A DNA stretch of 64,000 bases from an uncultured Tropicimonas sp. (GTDB lineage Bacteria; Pseudomonadota; Alphaproteobacteria; Rhodobacterales; Rhodobacteraceae). The notes under the pieces were generated by a model. It did no database searches. It saw only the letters and a list, made by a program, of their open reading frames with translations, and was not told the origin of the DNA. The stretch spans positions 1 to 64,000 of the forward strand of contig CANMIP010000008.1 of the NCBI GenBank assembly GCA_947497945.1. The letters run 5' to 3'. The position numbers and the translations under genes were made by a program. Positions 1 to 9,350 of the stretch are shown here, one piece after another (positions within the stretch are counted from its first letter, which is position 1; the number at the start of each line of letters is the position of its first letter).

Positions 1-231
1 ACCGGCTGACCCACCATGTCAGCATTCTTGAGATGAACGGCGACAGCCATCGCCTCGCCCAGAGTAAGGCGCGGCAATCCTCCTGAACCAGAAACAGAAT
101 TGGTCCTTGCGGACCAAGGCGCCTTGGCAACCGTCAGCTATATGAGGAGCACGTTTGCCAAGGCGCCCGTCACGCCCAGACTGGCAGACTTTTGCGCCGC
201 ACCGTGGTCGGATTTTGCTCCGCCGTTGACA
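1..231 (+). mobile_element. right end of an IS21-family insertion sequence (left part outside window)
   Basis: The window opens inside the last codons of an IstB-like reading frame. After it come about 145 non-coding bases ending in two related blocks: 181-200 and 204-224 share the pattern TGG..GA.TTTTGC.CCGC. Multiple related terminal repeats and a terminus reading TGTCAAC inward (plus strand GTTGACA, ending at 231) are typical of IS21-family ends. A hairpin-like repeat of CCAAGGCGCC lies near 115-170. The left end and target duplication are not visible, so the exact boundary is inferred. Confidence 0.6.
3..86 (+). CDS. istB: IS21-family helper ATPase IstB, C-terminal fragment (5' end outside window)
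   Basis: The 27 residues visible before the TGA at 84-86 include RLTHHVSILEMNGDSHRL, which matches the usual IstB C-terminus (LTHH..ILEMNG.S.RL). IstB is the AAA+ partner of the IstA transposase and activates transposition. Only the end of the gene is in the window, so it cannot be said whether the element is intact. The position directly before the repeated terminal blocks fits the IS21 order istA-istB-right end. Confidence 0.65.
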   Translation, partial: RLTHHVSILEMNGDSHRLAQSKARQSS

Positions 232-428
232 GAGAGCAAGGAGGCAAGAACGAAGGCCGTAAACTCGGAGGAGCGATCATCGAATCCTTGAGTTCATGAG
301 CTTCAAAACTCGCGCCAACCCTGTAGCGGGCGCAGAAACCCAGCATTTCGAAGTTGGTACGTACGTTGGTACGCAAGCCTAGTCGCCGTGCGCATTTTCT
401 TTTGAATACCGTTACTTATGGAGCTTAA
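232..428. other. spacer between IS21 end and tRNA-Arg, no recognisable gene
   Basis: Short open frames exist on both strands, but none resembles a known family. A small tandem repeat of GGTACGTAC/TTGGTACG occurs near 355-376. The stretch lies on the 3' side of the tRNA gene, where integrases usually insert, so it may be a scar of an integrated element. Nothing in it proves that. Confidence 0.3.
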
Positions 429-505
429 TGGCGGTCGCTATAGGATTCGAACCTATGACCTTCGCCTTCGGAGGGCGACACTCTATCCAGCTGAGCTAAG
501 CGACC
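429..505 (-). tRNA. tRNA-Arg (anticodon CCG)
   Basis: Read on the minus strand the sequence folds as a full cloverleaf. The acceptor stem GGTCGCT pairs with AGCGACC, the D-arm stem is GCTC/GAGT, the anticodon arm is TCGCC-CTCCGAA-GGCGA giving anticodon CCG, and the T-arm is ATAGG-TTCGAAT-CCTAT. The discriminator base is G and the CCA end is encoded (429-431 on the complement). It reads CGG arginine codons. Confidence 0.95.
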
Positions 506-658
506 GTGAGCGCCGACGTAGCAACTTGCGCGCAGGTTTGCAAGCGGTTCGAAGCCCTGAAAACGCGATGGGCAACGTCCGCGACAATTCGATATGTCCT
601 TGCAGTGCGGGCTTGCATTCCATCCGGGGATCAACTGTTCTGTCGAAACGCTTGAAAA

Positions 659-1765
659 ATGACGGATCTTGCCGTGCTTTCCATTCTTCGCGCTGCCTGC
701 GCCCTGTTTGTGCTCATTGGTGTCGGTGTAGCCGCTCCCGTTTCTGCCCAGCAGCAGGTCAGCGGAGGCCTTGCCGAACTCGTTGACGACGCCGCCCCCG
801 CGGAACCGCTGCGCGTCGGTGTCGGTGTCAAGATCACCCAGATCACCGGCGTCGACCAGAAAGCCGAGAATTTCGGCGTTGTCGCGCGGGTTCGGATGAG
901 ATGGAAGGATGAGGCGCTTGCCTTCGATGCCGAGGAACTCGGGCGATCGATCAAGACCCTTTCCTCGGACGAATTCGCAAAAAGAGGCCGGGATTACGGC
1001 GTGCATATTCCCGTTGCGACCATCGAGAACCAGCAGAGCCGCAGCTTTGTCAAATCTTCGGTCGTTACCTGGTTTCCCGACGGTACGGCGCTTTTCACCG
1101 AGGAAATCATCCTGACGCTTCAGGCACCAGATTTCGACTTCCGTCGATTCCCCTTCGACCATCAGAATTTCTACTTTCGGATCGTCGCCAACGGCCCAAC
1201 CAACTTCCTGAAATTCGAGCCCCTGGCCGAGGCCAGCGGATTGGGGGATACACTTGGCGAAGAGGAGTGGCTGATCACCGACCACTGGACCGAGGTGGAC
1301 GAGGTCGAAGGCATCTCCGGCTTCACCTCCTCGCGGTTCTCACTCGGGTTCTCTGCCCATCGCCACCTTTTCTATTACTGGGCGCGTATCTTCGTGCCGG
1401 TTACCCTGCTGATCATTATCGGTTGGGCGAACCTGTTCCTGGAGGAATACCGCCGCCGGATCGACATTGCGACGGGCAACCTGCTCGCCTTCATTGCCTA
1501 CAATTTTACCATCTCCGGCGAGCTCCCCCGCCTTGGCTACGTGACCTTCATCGACGCCCTGATGATGTCGGTCTTCATTCTCTCGGTAACCTCGGTTGTG
1601 TACAATGTCGCCCTGCGGCGTCTGTCCATGGCAGGCATGGAGGAGAAGGCGCGGGCGATGGACTGGCACACAACCCATTGGGGGTATCCGCTGCTTTTCA
1701 TCGGCACGGTTGTTGTCCTGCGGCAGATCTTCTTTGTAAACAGCACACTGTTCCCGTTACACTAG
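659..1765 (+). CDS. prokaryotic Cys-loop (pentameric) ligand-gated ion channel
   Basis: This 368-aa protein has the full layout of a bacterial pentameric ligand-gated channel such as GLIC/ELIC. Residues 1-30 form a signal peptide (likely cleavage VSA-QQ). An extracellular beta domain at about 50-232 contains the FPFD motif (164-167) that marks the Cys-loop position without the cysteines. Four membrane helices follow: M1 about 237-260 with the conserved proline (IFVPVTLL), M2 about 268-286, M3 about 294-317 and M4 about 342-362. The M2-M3 stretch around AFIAYN...ELPRLGYVTF aligns by eye with GLIC (AHIAFN...NLPKTPYMTY). By that alignment the intracellular ring is Arg-rich (residues 265-267) where GLIC has a Glu, so ion selectivity should not be assumed. 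The ligand is unknown. The gene stands alone, convergent with sufS. Confidence 0.9.
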   Translation: MTDLAVLSILRAACALFVLIGVGVAAPVSAQQQVSGGLAELVDDAAPAEPLRVGVGVKITQITGVDQKAENFGVVARVRMRWKDEALAFDAEELGRSIKTLSSDEFAKRGRDYGVHIPVATIENQQSRSFVKSSVVTWFPDGTALFTEEIILTLQAPDFDFRRFPFDHQNFYFRIVANGPTNFLKFEPLAEASGLGDTLGEEEWLITDHWTEVDEVEGISGFTSSRFSLGFSAHRHLFYYWARIFVPVTLLIIIGWANLFLEEYRRRIDIATGNLLAFIAYNFTISGELPRLGYVTFIDALMMSVFILSVTSVVYNVALRRLSMAGMEEKARAMDWHTTHWGYPLLFIGTVVVLRQIFFVNSTLFPLH

Positions 1766-1784
1766 TCGCGCGCGCTCAGCCCCG

Positions 1785-3005
1785 TCAGGCAAAGAGCTCG
1801 TGGCACAGTTCCAGCGCGTCGATCAATGTGTCGACCTCCCCGACCGTATTGTAGAGCCCGAAGCTCGCGCGGCAGGTCGCGGTCAGGCCCAGGTGGTCCA
1901 TCAACGGGCCGGCACAATGATGGCCTGCGCGCACCGCGACGCCCTTCTTGTCGAGCACGGTCGAGATGTCATGCGGGTGCGCCGCGCCTTCCAGGGTGAA
2001 GGAAAAGATCGCGCCCTTGGTCGCCGAATTTCCCTGCACGTTGAGCCAGTTGAGTCCGTCCAGCCGGGAGCGGGCATAGTCGCGCAAGCTCCGCTCATGG
2101 GCGGCGACATTCTCCATGCCGAGCCCCATGAGATACTCCAACGCCACGCCCATGCCGATCTGCTGGACAATGGCCGGCGTGCCGGCCTCAAATTTCATCG
2201 GCGGATCGGCATAGTCGATCTGGTCCTTGTGGACATGGCGGATCATGTCACCGCCGCCGAGGAAAGGCCGCATCTCGGCCATGCGTTCCTTGCGGATATG
2301 AATCGCGCCGGAGCCTGAGGGCCCGTAGAGCTTGTGCCCCGTGATGGTGTAGAAATCGGCGCCGATATCGTCGAGATCGACCGGCGCGTGCACACAGGCC
2401 TGCGAGCCGTCCACCACCACCGGGACGCCTTTCGCATGCGCCCCCGCGACGATGGTCTTCACATCCACGACCGTGCCGAGCACGTTGGACATATGGGTCA
2501 CGGCGACGAGCTTCGTCTTCGGTCCGATGGCGTCGAGCACGGCCTGCGGATCGAGATCGCCAGCCACGTCCACATCGACCCATTTCAGCACCACACCGAG
2601 CCGTTCGCGCAGGAAATGCCAGGGCACGATATTGGCGTGATGTTCCATCACCGAGAGCACGATCTCGTCGCCCGCCTGCAGCCGCGGCGCGGCCCAGGCA
2701 TAGGAGATGAGATTGAGTCCCTCCGTGGAGCCGGAGGTCATGACGATCTCGTCGGGGTCCTTGACGCCGAGAAAACGGGCCACGATCCCGCGCACGCCTT
2801 CGTATTTCTCGGTGGCCAGATTCGAAAGAAAGTGCAAGCCTCTGTGGACATTGGCATATTCTTCCGCATAACCGCGCGTGACCGTATCGATCACCACCTG
2901 TGGCTTCTGCGCCGAAGCGCCATTGTCGAGATAGACGAGCGGCTTTCCATTGACCTCGCGCGCCAGGATCGGGAAGTCGGCACGGACGGCGGAAACATCA
3001 TACAT
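1785..3005 (-). CDS. sufS: cysteine desulfurase SufS (group II)
   Basis: SufS takes sulfur from L-cysteine as an enzyme persulfide and passes it to the SufBCD scaffold; it uses pyridoxal phosphate. The 406-residue length is normal for the family. Visible are the PLP lysine (K225 in ITGHKLYGP), the histidine of the EHHANIVPW stretch (about 121-129) and the catalytic cysteine C364 in RAGHHCAGP. It is the last gene of the iscR-suf operon, 4 bases after the preceding YIP1-like gene. No sufA/HesB-type carrier or DUF59 gene follows it, although such genes commonly close this operon. The start ATG gives the usual N-terminus leading into ADFPIL. Confidence 0.95.
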   Translation of the reverse strand: MYDVSAVRADFPILAREVNGKPLVYLDNGASAQKPQVVIDTVTRGYAEEYANVHRGLHFLSNLATEKYEGVRGIVARFLGVKDPDEIVMTSGSTEGLNLISYAWAAPRLQAGDEIVLSVMEHHANIVPWHFLRERLGVVLKWVDVDVAGDLDPQAVLDAIGPKTKLVAVTHMSNVLGTVVDVKTIVAGAHAKGVPVVVDGSQACVHAPVDLDDIGADFYTITGHKLYGPSGSGAIHIRKERMAEMRPFLGGGDMIRHVHKDQIDYADPPMKFEAGTPAIVQQIGMGVALEYLMGLGMENVAAHERSLRDYARSRLDGLNWLNVQGNSATKGAIFSFTLEGAAHPHDISTVLDKKGVAVRAGHHCAGPLMDHLGLTATCRASFGLYNTVGEVDTLIDALELCHELFA

Positions 3006-3009
3006 TGGG

Positions 3010-3612
3010 CTAGACTCCCAGGAAGAGCGCGGCGACCACGCCGATCACGGCGGCGACCGTGAAGAGCAGCGTCACGAAGGCGACAAGGATGCCGATAAAG
3101 ACGACGACGGTGTTCTCGAAGCCGTGCAGCACGCAGACGAACTGGGTCAGCACGTAGAAATAGAGGCCGATCATGGCCAGCAGCAGCATCGACAGGATCG
3201 GCGGGAAGACCAGCCCCAGGGCCATGCCGGCCAGGGCCACGCAGAGCAGGAAAAGCTGGTGCCAGGCGACCAGCGCCAGCGCGCCGTCAAGATCGCCCGT
3301 CCCGCCGAGAAACCGGCCGAGATAGGCGATCGCATAGACCGTGGCCACGGCGCTGAGCATCTGGCCGGTGGCCACCGGGATCGGCTGCGAATACATCTCC
3401 CGCATGGCGACAGAGGCCGGGTCGGTCGGGTCCACGGGCGATGCGAGCACCAGCCCGACCACGATCACCACGGTCAGCAACACGCCGGCGGCCAGCGCCT
3501 CCCAGAGGGTGCGGCGCGGCAGGTCCAGCGCGAGGATGCGTTGGGCGGCAAGGCGCGGGGCGCGGAGGGTCTCCCAGACGAGAGCGGGAATGCCGGGAAG
3601 GGGTTGGGTCAT
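3010..3612 (-). CDS. YIP1-family integral membrane protein
   Basis: The 200-aa product starts at MTQPLPG; the open frame extends 31 codons upstream, but that part overlaps the previous gene. It has about five hydrophobic segments separated by short loops, with the composition of bacterial YIP1-domain proteins. The function of this family in bacteria is not established. It lies between another YIP1-like gene and sufS in the Fe-S operon, an arrangement that is common in Rhodobacterales. A direct role in cluster assembly is not evident from sequence. Confidence 0.7.
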   Translation of the reverse strand: MTQPLPGIPALVWETLRAPRLAAQRILALDLPRRTLWEALAAGVLLTVVIVVGLVLASPVDPTDPASVAMREMYSQPIPVATGQMLSAVATVYAIAYLGRFLGGTGDLDGALALVAWHQLFLLCVALAGMALGLVFPPILSMLLLAMIGLYFYVLTQFVCVLHGFENTVVVFIGILVAFVTLLFTVAAVIGVVAALFLGV

Positions 3613-3625
3613 GTCGGTGATGCCT

Positions 3626-4132
3626 TCAGCGCGTCGGGGCCTTTTCGGCCTCGAGAAGCGATATGGACCATAGGGCGAAGAACGCAAGGCCCACGACGAA
3701 ATCAACTGCCGTAAGCTGCCGCCCCGCCCCGAAACTTGTCTCGACCATGCCGCGCAGGAGCATCAGCGGCGAGACCGCCAGCACGGACCAGAAGAGCGCG
3801 GCACGGGCGTCGCGATAGCTGCCCGCCGCGCCGAAGATCCGCGCGACGAGATGTGAAATGGCGGCGAGCAGGTAGAAGATCAGCGGCCAGACGAACAGCC
3901 AGCCGAAGAAGGTGATCCCGAGCAGCGCCTCGCGCGGCGGGGCGTCCGCCTGCGCGAGCGGCAGCGCCATGAGACCGGGCACCTGGCCGACGAAGATGAT
4001 GAGGCACCCCGCCAGCAGGTAGACCATGAGCCGGGCTTCCGGCCGGTCATCCGCCTCCAGGGCCGCCAGCAGGCGCCGCATCACATCGCGCGGCGCCCGG
4101 TAGCTTCGCAGGATCTCGCCCGTGGCCGACAT
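3626..4132 (-). CDS. YIP1-family integral membrane protein (second copy)
   Basis: This 168-aa protein has a polar N-terminal 35 residues followed by four hydrophobic segments (about 36-56, 70-95, 105-125 and 140-160). It resembles its downstream neighbour in size and layout, so the pair may be an old duplication or the two halves of a membrane complex. Its ATG overlaps the sufD stop by one base (TGATG), which points to translational coupling with sufD. No catalytic motif is visible. Confidence 0.7.
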   Translation of the reverse strand: MSATGEILRSYRAPRDVMRRLLAALEADDRPEARLMVYLLAGCLIIFVGQVPGLMALPLAQADAPPREALLGITFFGWLFVWPLIFYLLAAISHLVARIFGAAGSYRDARAALFWSVLAVSPLMLLRGMVETSFGAGRQLTAVDFVVGLAFFALWSISLLEAEKAPTR

Positions 4133-5433
4133 CAGCCGCGCCGGCGTTCCAGCCAGCCTTCGAGGCGCGCGAGCACATCGGCGGCAATCGCCTCGTCCTC
4201 GATCTCCTCGAGCGCCTCGGCCACGAAGGCGATGACCATCAGGTCGGTCGCTTCCGGTTTCGGCACCCCGCGCGAGCGAAGGTAGAAGAGCCCCTCCTCG
4301 TCGATCGCGCCGCTCGTGCTCCCGTGCGAACAGGCCACGTCATCGGCATAGATCTCCAGCTCCGGCTTGGCGAGGAACTGGCTGTCATCGTCGAGCAGCA
4401 GCGACTGGCTGATCTGGTAGCCATCGGTCTTCTGCGCGGTCTGCGTGACCAGGATCTTGCCCTGGAAGACGCCAACCGCGCCGTTGCGCAGCACCTTCTT
4501 GAAGACCTGCCGGCTTTCGCAATTCTCGGCGTCATGGGTGATGAAGACGGTGTCGTCATGATGGAACGCGCCGGTGGCGCCATCGCCAAGTGCGGCGCCC
4601 GCGATATGGGCAACCGCATCATCGCCAGTCAGCTCGATCACCGCTTCGTTGCGCGTCAGAGCGCCGTTAACAGTGAGCGTGAAGCTTTTGAAGATGCTCT
4701 CTTTTCCCAGACGCGCAAAGAGATGGGTCGCAGCCCGGCGCTCATGCGCCCGCCCTTGCGTGCGCACGTGGTGGAACGCGCCACCATCGGCCACCTCGAC
4801 CTCCATCACCTTGTTGAGCCGCGCGCCTGCCGGGCCGTTTTCCAGCAGGGTCACGTCCGCGCCTTCCTCGATCTTGATGACGTGATGGAACATCACATCC
4901 GTATCGGCCTCGCGCTGCAGATAGGCCAGGTTGATCGGTTTGGCGGCCTTGCCGGTCACCCGGATCACCACGCCCTGCCCCGCGAAAGCGCTGTTCAGCG
5001 CCGCCAGCGGCCGCTCGACGGGCGATTGCCCGCGCGCTTCAAGCACACCGTAGAGGTCGCGCGCCCAGTGGATATCGGCAGCCCCCGCCGTCTCCAGCGT
5101 CTCGATCTCGACCCCGGCAAGCGACAGGTCGTCGGACATCTCCGCGTCGAAGGCGCCATCGACGAAGAAGATCTTCACCCGGTCGATATCGTCGAAAACC
5201 TGCGCTTCATAGGGCTCGTAGACACCGGCATGGGGGGCGGCTGCGTCCACCAGCGTCTCGGGGCGGGTGTATTTCCAATACTCGTCGCGCCGATGCGGCA
5301 GGCCCATCGCCTGGACCCGCGCAAGCGCCTCGTCCCGTGCCTGGCTCACCCAGGCCCCGCCTTCGGGCCGGCTCAGCGCGCTCAACCGCTCGGCGGTCGC
5401 GTCGCCTTTCTGTTGCGGAAGCGCCATGCTCAC
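4132..5433 (-). CDS. sufD: Fe-S cluster assembly protein SufD
   Basis: SufD is the non-catalytic partner of SufB in the cytosolic SufBC2D scaffold. The 433-residue protein has the alpha-helical N-terminal third followed by the beta-helix core typical of SufB/SufD. The conserved C-terminal stretch (DDVACSHGSTSGAIDEEGLFY) identifies it: it contains the histidine at the SufB-SufD interface that is needed for cluster formation. The start overlaps the sufC stop by four bases (ATGA) and its stop overlaps the next gene, so sufC-sufD-YIP1 are translated as a coupled set. Confidence 0.95.
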   Translation of the reverse strand: MSMALPQQKGDATAERLSALSRPEGGAWVSQARDEALARVQAMGLPHRRDEYWKYTRPETLVDAAAPHAGVYEPYEAQVFDDIDRVKIFFVDGAFDAEMSDDLSLAGVEIETLETAGAADIHWARDLYGVLEARGQSPVERPLAALNSAFAGQGVVIRVTGKAAKPINLAYLQREADTDVMFHHVIKIEEGADVTLLENGPAGARLNKVMEVEVADGGAFHHVRTQGRAHERRAATHLFARLGKESIFKSFTLTVNGALTRNEAVIELTGDDAVAHIAGAALGDGATGAFHHDDTVFITHDAENCESRQVFKKVLRNGAVGVFQGKILVTQTAQKTDGYQISQSLLLDDDSQFLAKPELEIYADDVACSHGSTSGAIDEEGLFYLRSRGVPKPEATDLMVIAFVAEALEEIEDEAIAADVLARLEGWLERRRG

Positions 5434-6185
5434 GCCTCCTCACCCAGCAGGTGCGCATAGCCCTGCGTCTCGACTTCCAGCGCCAGCTCCGGGCCGCCGG
5501 TCTTGATGATCCTGCCATCCGCCATGATGTGCACGACATCCGGTTTGATATGGTCGAGCAGGCGCTGGTAATGGGTGATCACGAGGAAGGAGCGGCCCGC
5601 GTCACGCAGCGCGTTCACGCCTTCAGAGACCAGCTTCATCGCGTCCACGTCGAGCCCGGAATCGGTCTCGTCGAGGATGCACATCTTCGGCTCCAGCATC
5701 GCCATCTGCAGGATTTCGTTACGCTTTTTCTCACCGCCCGAGAAGCCCACATTGACCGGGCGCTTGAGCATGTCGGCATCGATCTTCAGCGTCTTCGCCT
5801 TGGCGCGGATCAGCTTGAGGAAATCGCCGGCGGAAAGCTCTTCCTCGCCGCGCTGCTTGCGCTGTGCGTTCACCGCCGTGCGCAGGAAGGTCATGTTGCC
5901 CACGCCCGGGATCTCGACCGGGTATTGGAAGGCCAGGAAGAGACCGGCCGCGGCCCGCTCTTCGGGCTCCATCTCCAGCAGGTCCGCGCCCTCCATCGTG
6001 GCGGAACCTTCGGTGACCGCGTAGCCGTCGCGCCCGGAGAGCACATAGGAGAGCGTCGACTTTCCCGACCCGTTCGGGCCCATGATCGCATGCACCTTTC
6101 CGGCCTCGAGCTTGAGGTCGACCCCTTTCAGGATCTGCTTGCCCTCTTCTTCAAGTTCGACGTGCAGGTTCTTGATTTCCAGCAT
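5430..6185 (-). CDS. sufC: Fe-S cluster assembly ATPase SufC
   Basis: This ABC-type ATPase powers conformational change of the SufBCD scaffold. In its 251 residues one sees Walker A GPNGSGKS (36-43), a Q-loop region (LAFQYPVEIPG), the SufC-type signature FSGGEKKRNEILQ and Walker B with the SufC-specific MCILDETDSGLD. There are no membrane segments, as expected. It is separated from sufB by four small genes, an unusual spacing because sufB and sufC are often adjacent. It is followed without gap by sufD. Confidence 0.97.
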   Translation of the reverse strand: MLEIKNLHVELEEEGKQILKGVDLKLEAGKVHAIMGPNGSGKSTLSYVLSGRDGYAVTEGSATMEGADLLEMEPEERAAAGLFLAFQYPVEIPGVGNMTFLRTAVNAQRKQRGEEELSAGDFLKLIRAKAKTLKIDADMLKRPVNVGFSGGEKKRNEILQMAMLEPKMCILDETDSGLDVDAMKLVSEGVNALRDAGRSFLVITHYQRLLDHIKPDVVHIMADGRIIKTGGPELALEVETQGYAHLLGEEA

Positions 6186-6370
6186 TTTCTTACCTCATGC
6201 ACAGAAAGCCGCACGCCCTCGGGCGCCGGGTTTCTTCATTCCAACACAACCGGGCCGATGCGCGAAAACCGCGCGCCGACCGGCTCCGGGGCACAGCCCC
6301 ATATCTTCTTCTTTTCGAGAAATCTTCGATGGCCCGGACCGATCCGAAAGATCGTTCCGCGGCGATTTTG

Positions 6371-6679
6371 TCAGGCGTCCGTGACGCTCTCCGACAGCGG
6401 CAAGCGGTCCAGCGGAATGCTCTCGATGACCCCGGTCACGGCGGAGAAATCCCCGGCCATGAATTGCCCGTAGAGCTCCGGCTGCGCCTGTGCGAAGACC
6501 CAGACCAACGCCCAGATCAGTCCCAGCGACATCAGCAGCGTGACACGCTTCTGCCCGGCATTGATGTTGACATGCTTGCGCTTCTTCTTGCGCGTGTTGA
6601 CAAGGACGCCCTCCGGCACCCAGGTCTTGCCTGCCTCGATACGATGGAGCCGATCCATGAATGCCTGGTCTGCCGGCAT
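6371..6679 (-). CDS. hypothetical protein with one membrane segment
   Basis: This 102-aa product was not recognised. The N-terminal 50 residues are charged and end in a very basic patch (RKKKRKH at about 31-37). One hydrophobic helix follows at about 47-64 (LLMSLGLIWALVWVFA), and the C-terminal 35 residues are acidic. The basic patch before the helix predicts a cytoplasmic N-terminus. A weak Shine-Dalgarno (AAAGGGAAG) precedes the ATG. It lies in the Fe-S operon, 191 bases before sufC; that spacer contains several small GC-rich hairpins. Whether it serves Fe-S assembly is unknown. Confidence 0.65.
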   Translation of the reverse strand: MPADQAFMDRLHRIEAGKTWVPEGVLVNTRKKKRKHVNINAGQKRVTLLMSLGLIWALVWVFAQAQPELYGQFMAGDFSAVTGVIESIPLDRLPLSESVTDA

Positions 6680-6755
6680 AGAGCTTCCCTTTGGTCTTGC
6701 TAACGCAAAGGTAAACTGCCGGGAAAACCGGGCGATATTGCGACGAAATTGGCAC

Positions 6756-7067
6756 TTAAGCGAGCCTCACCGCGGTGCCCGAGGCCGAGACCATGAGCAT
6801 GTTGTTGATCACCTCGTAATCGAGATCGACCCCGACCACGGCATCCGCACCAATCGCTACGGCTCGCTCCTCAAGCTCCCTGAGCGCGGTTTCACGCGCC
6901 TCGCCGAGGCTCGCCTCGTAGCTGGAGCTGCGCCCGCCGATGATGTCGGTGATGCCGGCAAAGACATCGCGGAACACATTGGCGCCAAGGATCGCCTCAC
7001 CGGCGACGATGCCGCAATACTCGGTGATCTGGCGGCCCTGGATGGCCGGCGTGGTGGTCACGATCAT
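6756..7067 (-). CDS. YbjQ/UPF0145-family heavy-metal-binding-domain protein
   Basis: The 103-aa protein starts at [12 protein letters not shown] and contains the family hallmarks [16 protein letters not shown] (about 22-36), a central YE..L..AR..A...L...A...[13 protein letters not shown] and a C-terminal [13 protein letters not shown]. These small proteins form pentamers in structural work on the family, and a metal-binding role has been proposed but not proven. The ATG overlaps the cupin gene's stop by four bases. Its place in the suf operon suggests a role related to metal or stress, which is inference only. Confidence 0.85.
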   Translation of the reverse strand: MIVTTTPAIQGRQITEYCGIVAGEAILGANVFRDVFAGITDIIGGRSSSYEASLGEARETALRELEERAVAIGADAVVGVDLDYEVINNMLMVSASGTAVRLA

Positions 7068-7567
7068 GCCTCTTCCCCTTCCCAATAGCCCCGTCCGTCC
7101 TCGAGACGGCCAATGAAACGCAGATGCGCGTCCTGAAACCCCTTGCCCGGCGCGATTGCGAAGGCGGCGAATTTGCCGCTGTCGGGATATTCGCAGATAT
7201 CCGGGTCCTGCATCGTCGAGACGGCGATGTAGCGCAGCGGCGTCGCTCCGGTATTGCGCAGCTGGTGCGCCGTCTCCGGCCCGCCCTTCGGCGCCCCGCA
7301 AACAGAGCCCGCTCGCACCGGGATCTCCTGATCGCCGAAGCGATAGACGCCCTCGCCCTCCAGGATGACGAAGAGTTCGTCATTGCCAAGATGGTTGTGG
7401 AAGGGATAAGCCCGCTTGCCCGGCCCGACCGTTGTCAGCTGCGCGCCGATTCCGGTCAGCCCGAGCGCCTTGCCAAGCGGCGCCACCGTCGCGCCAAAGC
7501 GCTCGGACCCTTCCGGACCCATTGGGAAGCCCTCGGTCTCGTCGAGATGCACAACCGGTTTGCTCAT
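7064..7567 (-). CDS. cupin-domain protein
   Basis: The 167-aa protein contains a single cupin barrel. Motif 1 is visible at about residues 56-75 ([19 protein letters not shown], giving His-x-His and Glu metal ligands), and motif 2 around HQLRNTG supplies the last His. Such proteins can be dioxygenases, isomerases or sugar-binding regulators, and nothing here decides which. It overlaps its neighbours by four bases on both sides (the 61-aa membrane protein before it, the YbjQ-like gene after it), so the three are clearly co-translated. They sit as passengers between sufB and sufC. Confidence 0.85.
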   Translation of the reverse strand: MSKPVVHLDETEGFPMGPEGSERFGATVAPLGKALGLTGIGAQLTTVGPGKRAYPFHNHLGNDELFVILEGEGVYRFGDQEIPVRAGSVCGAPKGGPETAHQLRNTGATPLRYIAVSTMQDPDICEYPDSGKFAAFAIAPGKGFQDAHLRFIGRLEDGRGYWEGEEA

Positions 7568-7749
7568 TTCTTCCTCTCATGCTCCCGCAGCACGCCCCGC
7601 GCGAAGATCGACCCACAAAACCCTGAAATCGCAGAGATAATCGCAACGTTCAGCCCCATCAGTGGCGGCAGGAGCCAATCCACGCTCACCGCGAAGATGG
7701 CGCAGAAGACCCCCGTCAGGGTCGCCGGCAAGAGAAAGTTGCGAAACAT
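7564..7749 (-). CDS. small two-helix membrane protein, unknown function
   Basis: The 61-aa product consists of two hydrophobic helices (about 6-25 and 30-50) and a basic tail ([11 protein letters not shown]). No family was recognised. The stop overlaps the cupin gene's start by four bases, which supports it as a genuine gene in the coupled trio. The first helix follows a very short N-terminus (MFRN). It begins 31 bases after the sufB stop. Confidence 0.65.
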   Translation of the reverse strand: MFRNFLLPATLTGVFCAIFAVSVDWLLPPLMGLNVAIISAISGFCGSIFARGVLREHERKK

Positions 7750-7780
7750 GGGTCACCTCCCGAGGGTCAAGGCGCTCGCC

Positions 7781-9304
<1,524 letters not shown>

Positions 9305-9350
9305 CTCAGATCCATTTCCTGTCTCGGGCAGGCAACGCCGCCCGGGCGGG

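Noticed and set aside
418-786. Open frame across the tRNA-Arg gene (translation containing RIRTYDLRLRRATLYPAELS)
   Set aside because: This is the well-known false translation of the antisense strand of a tRNA gene.
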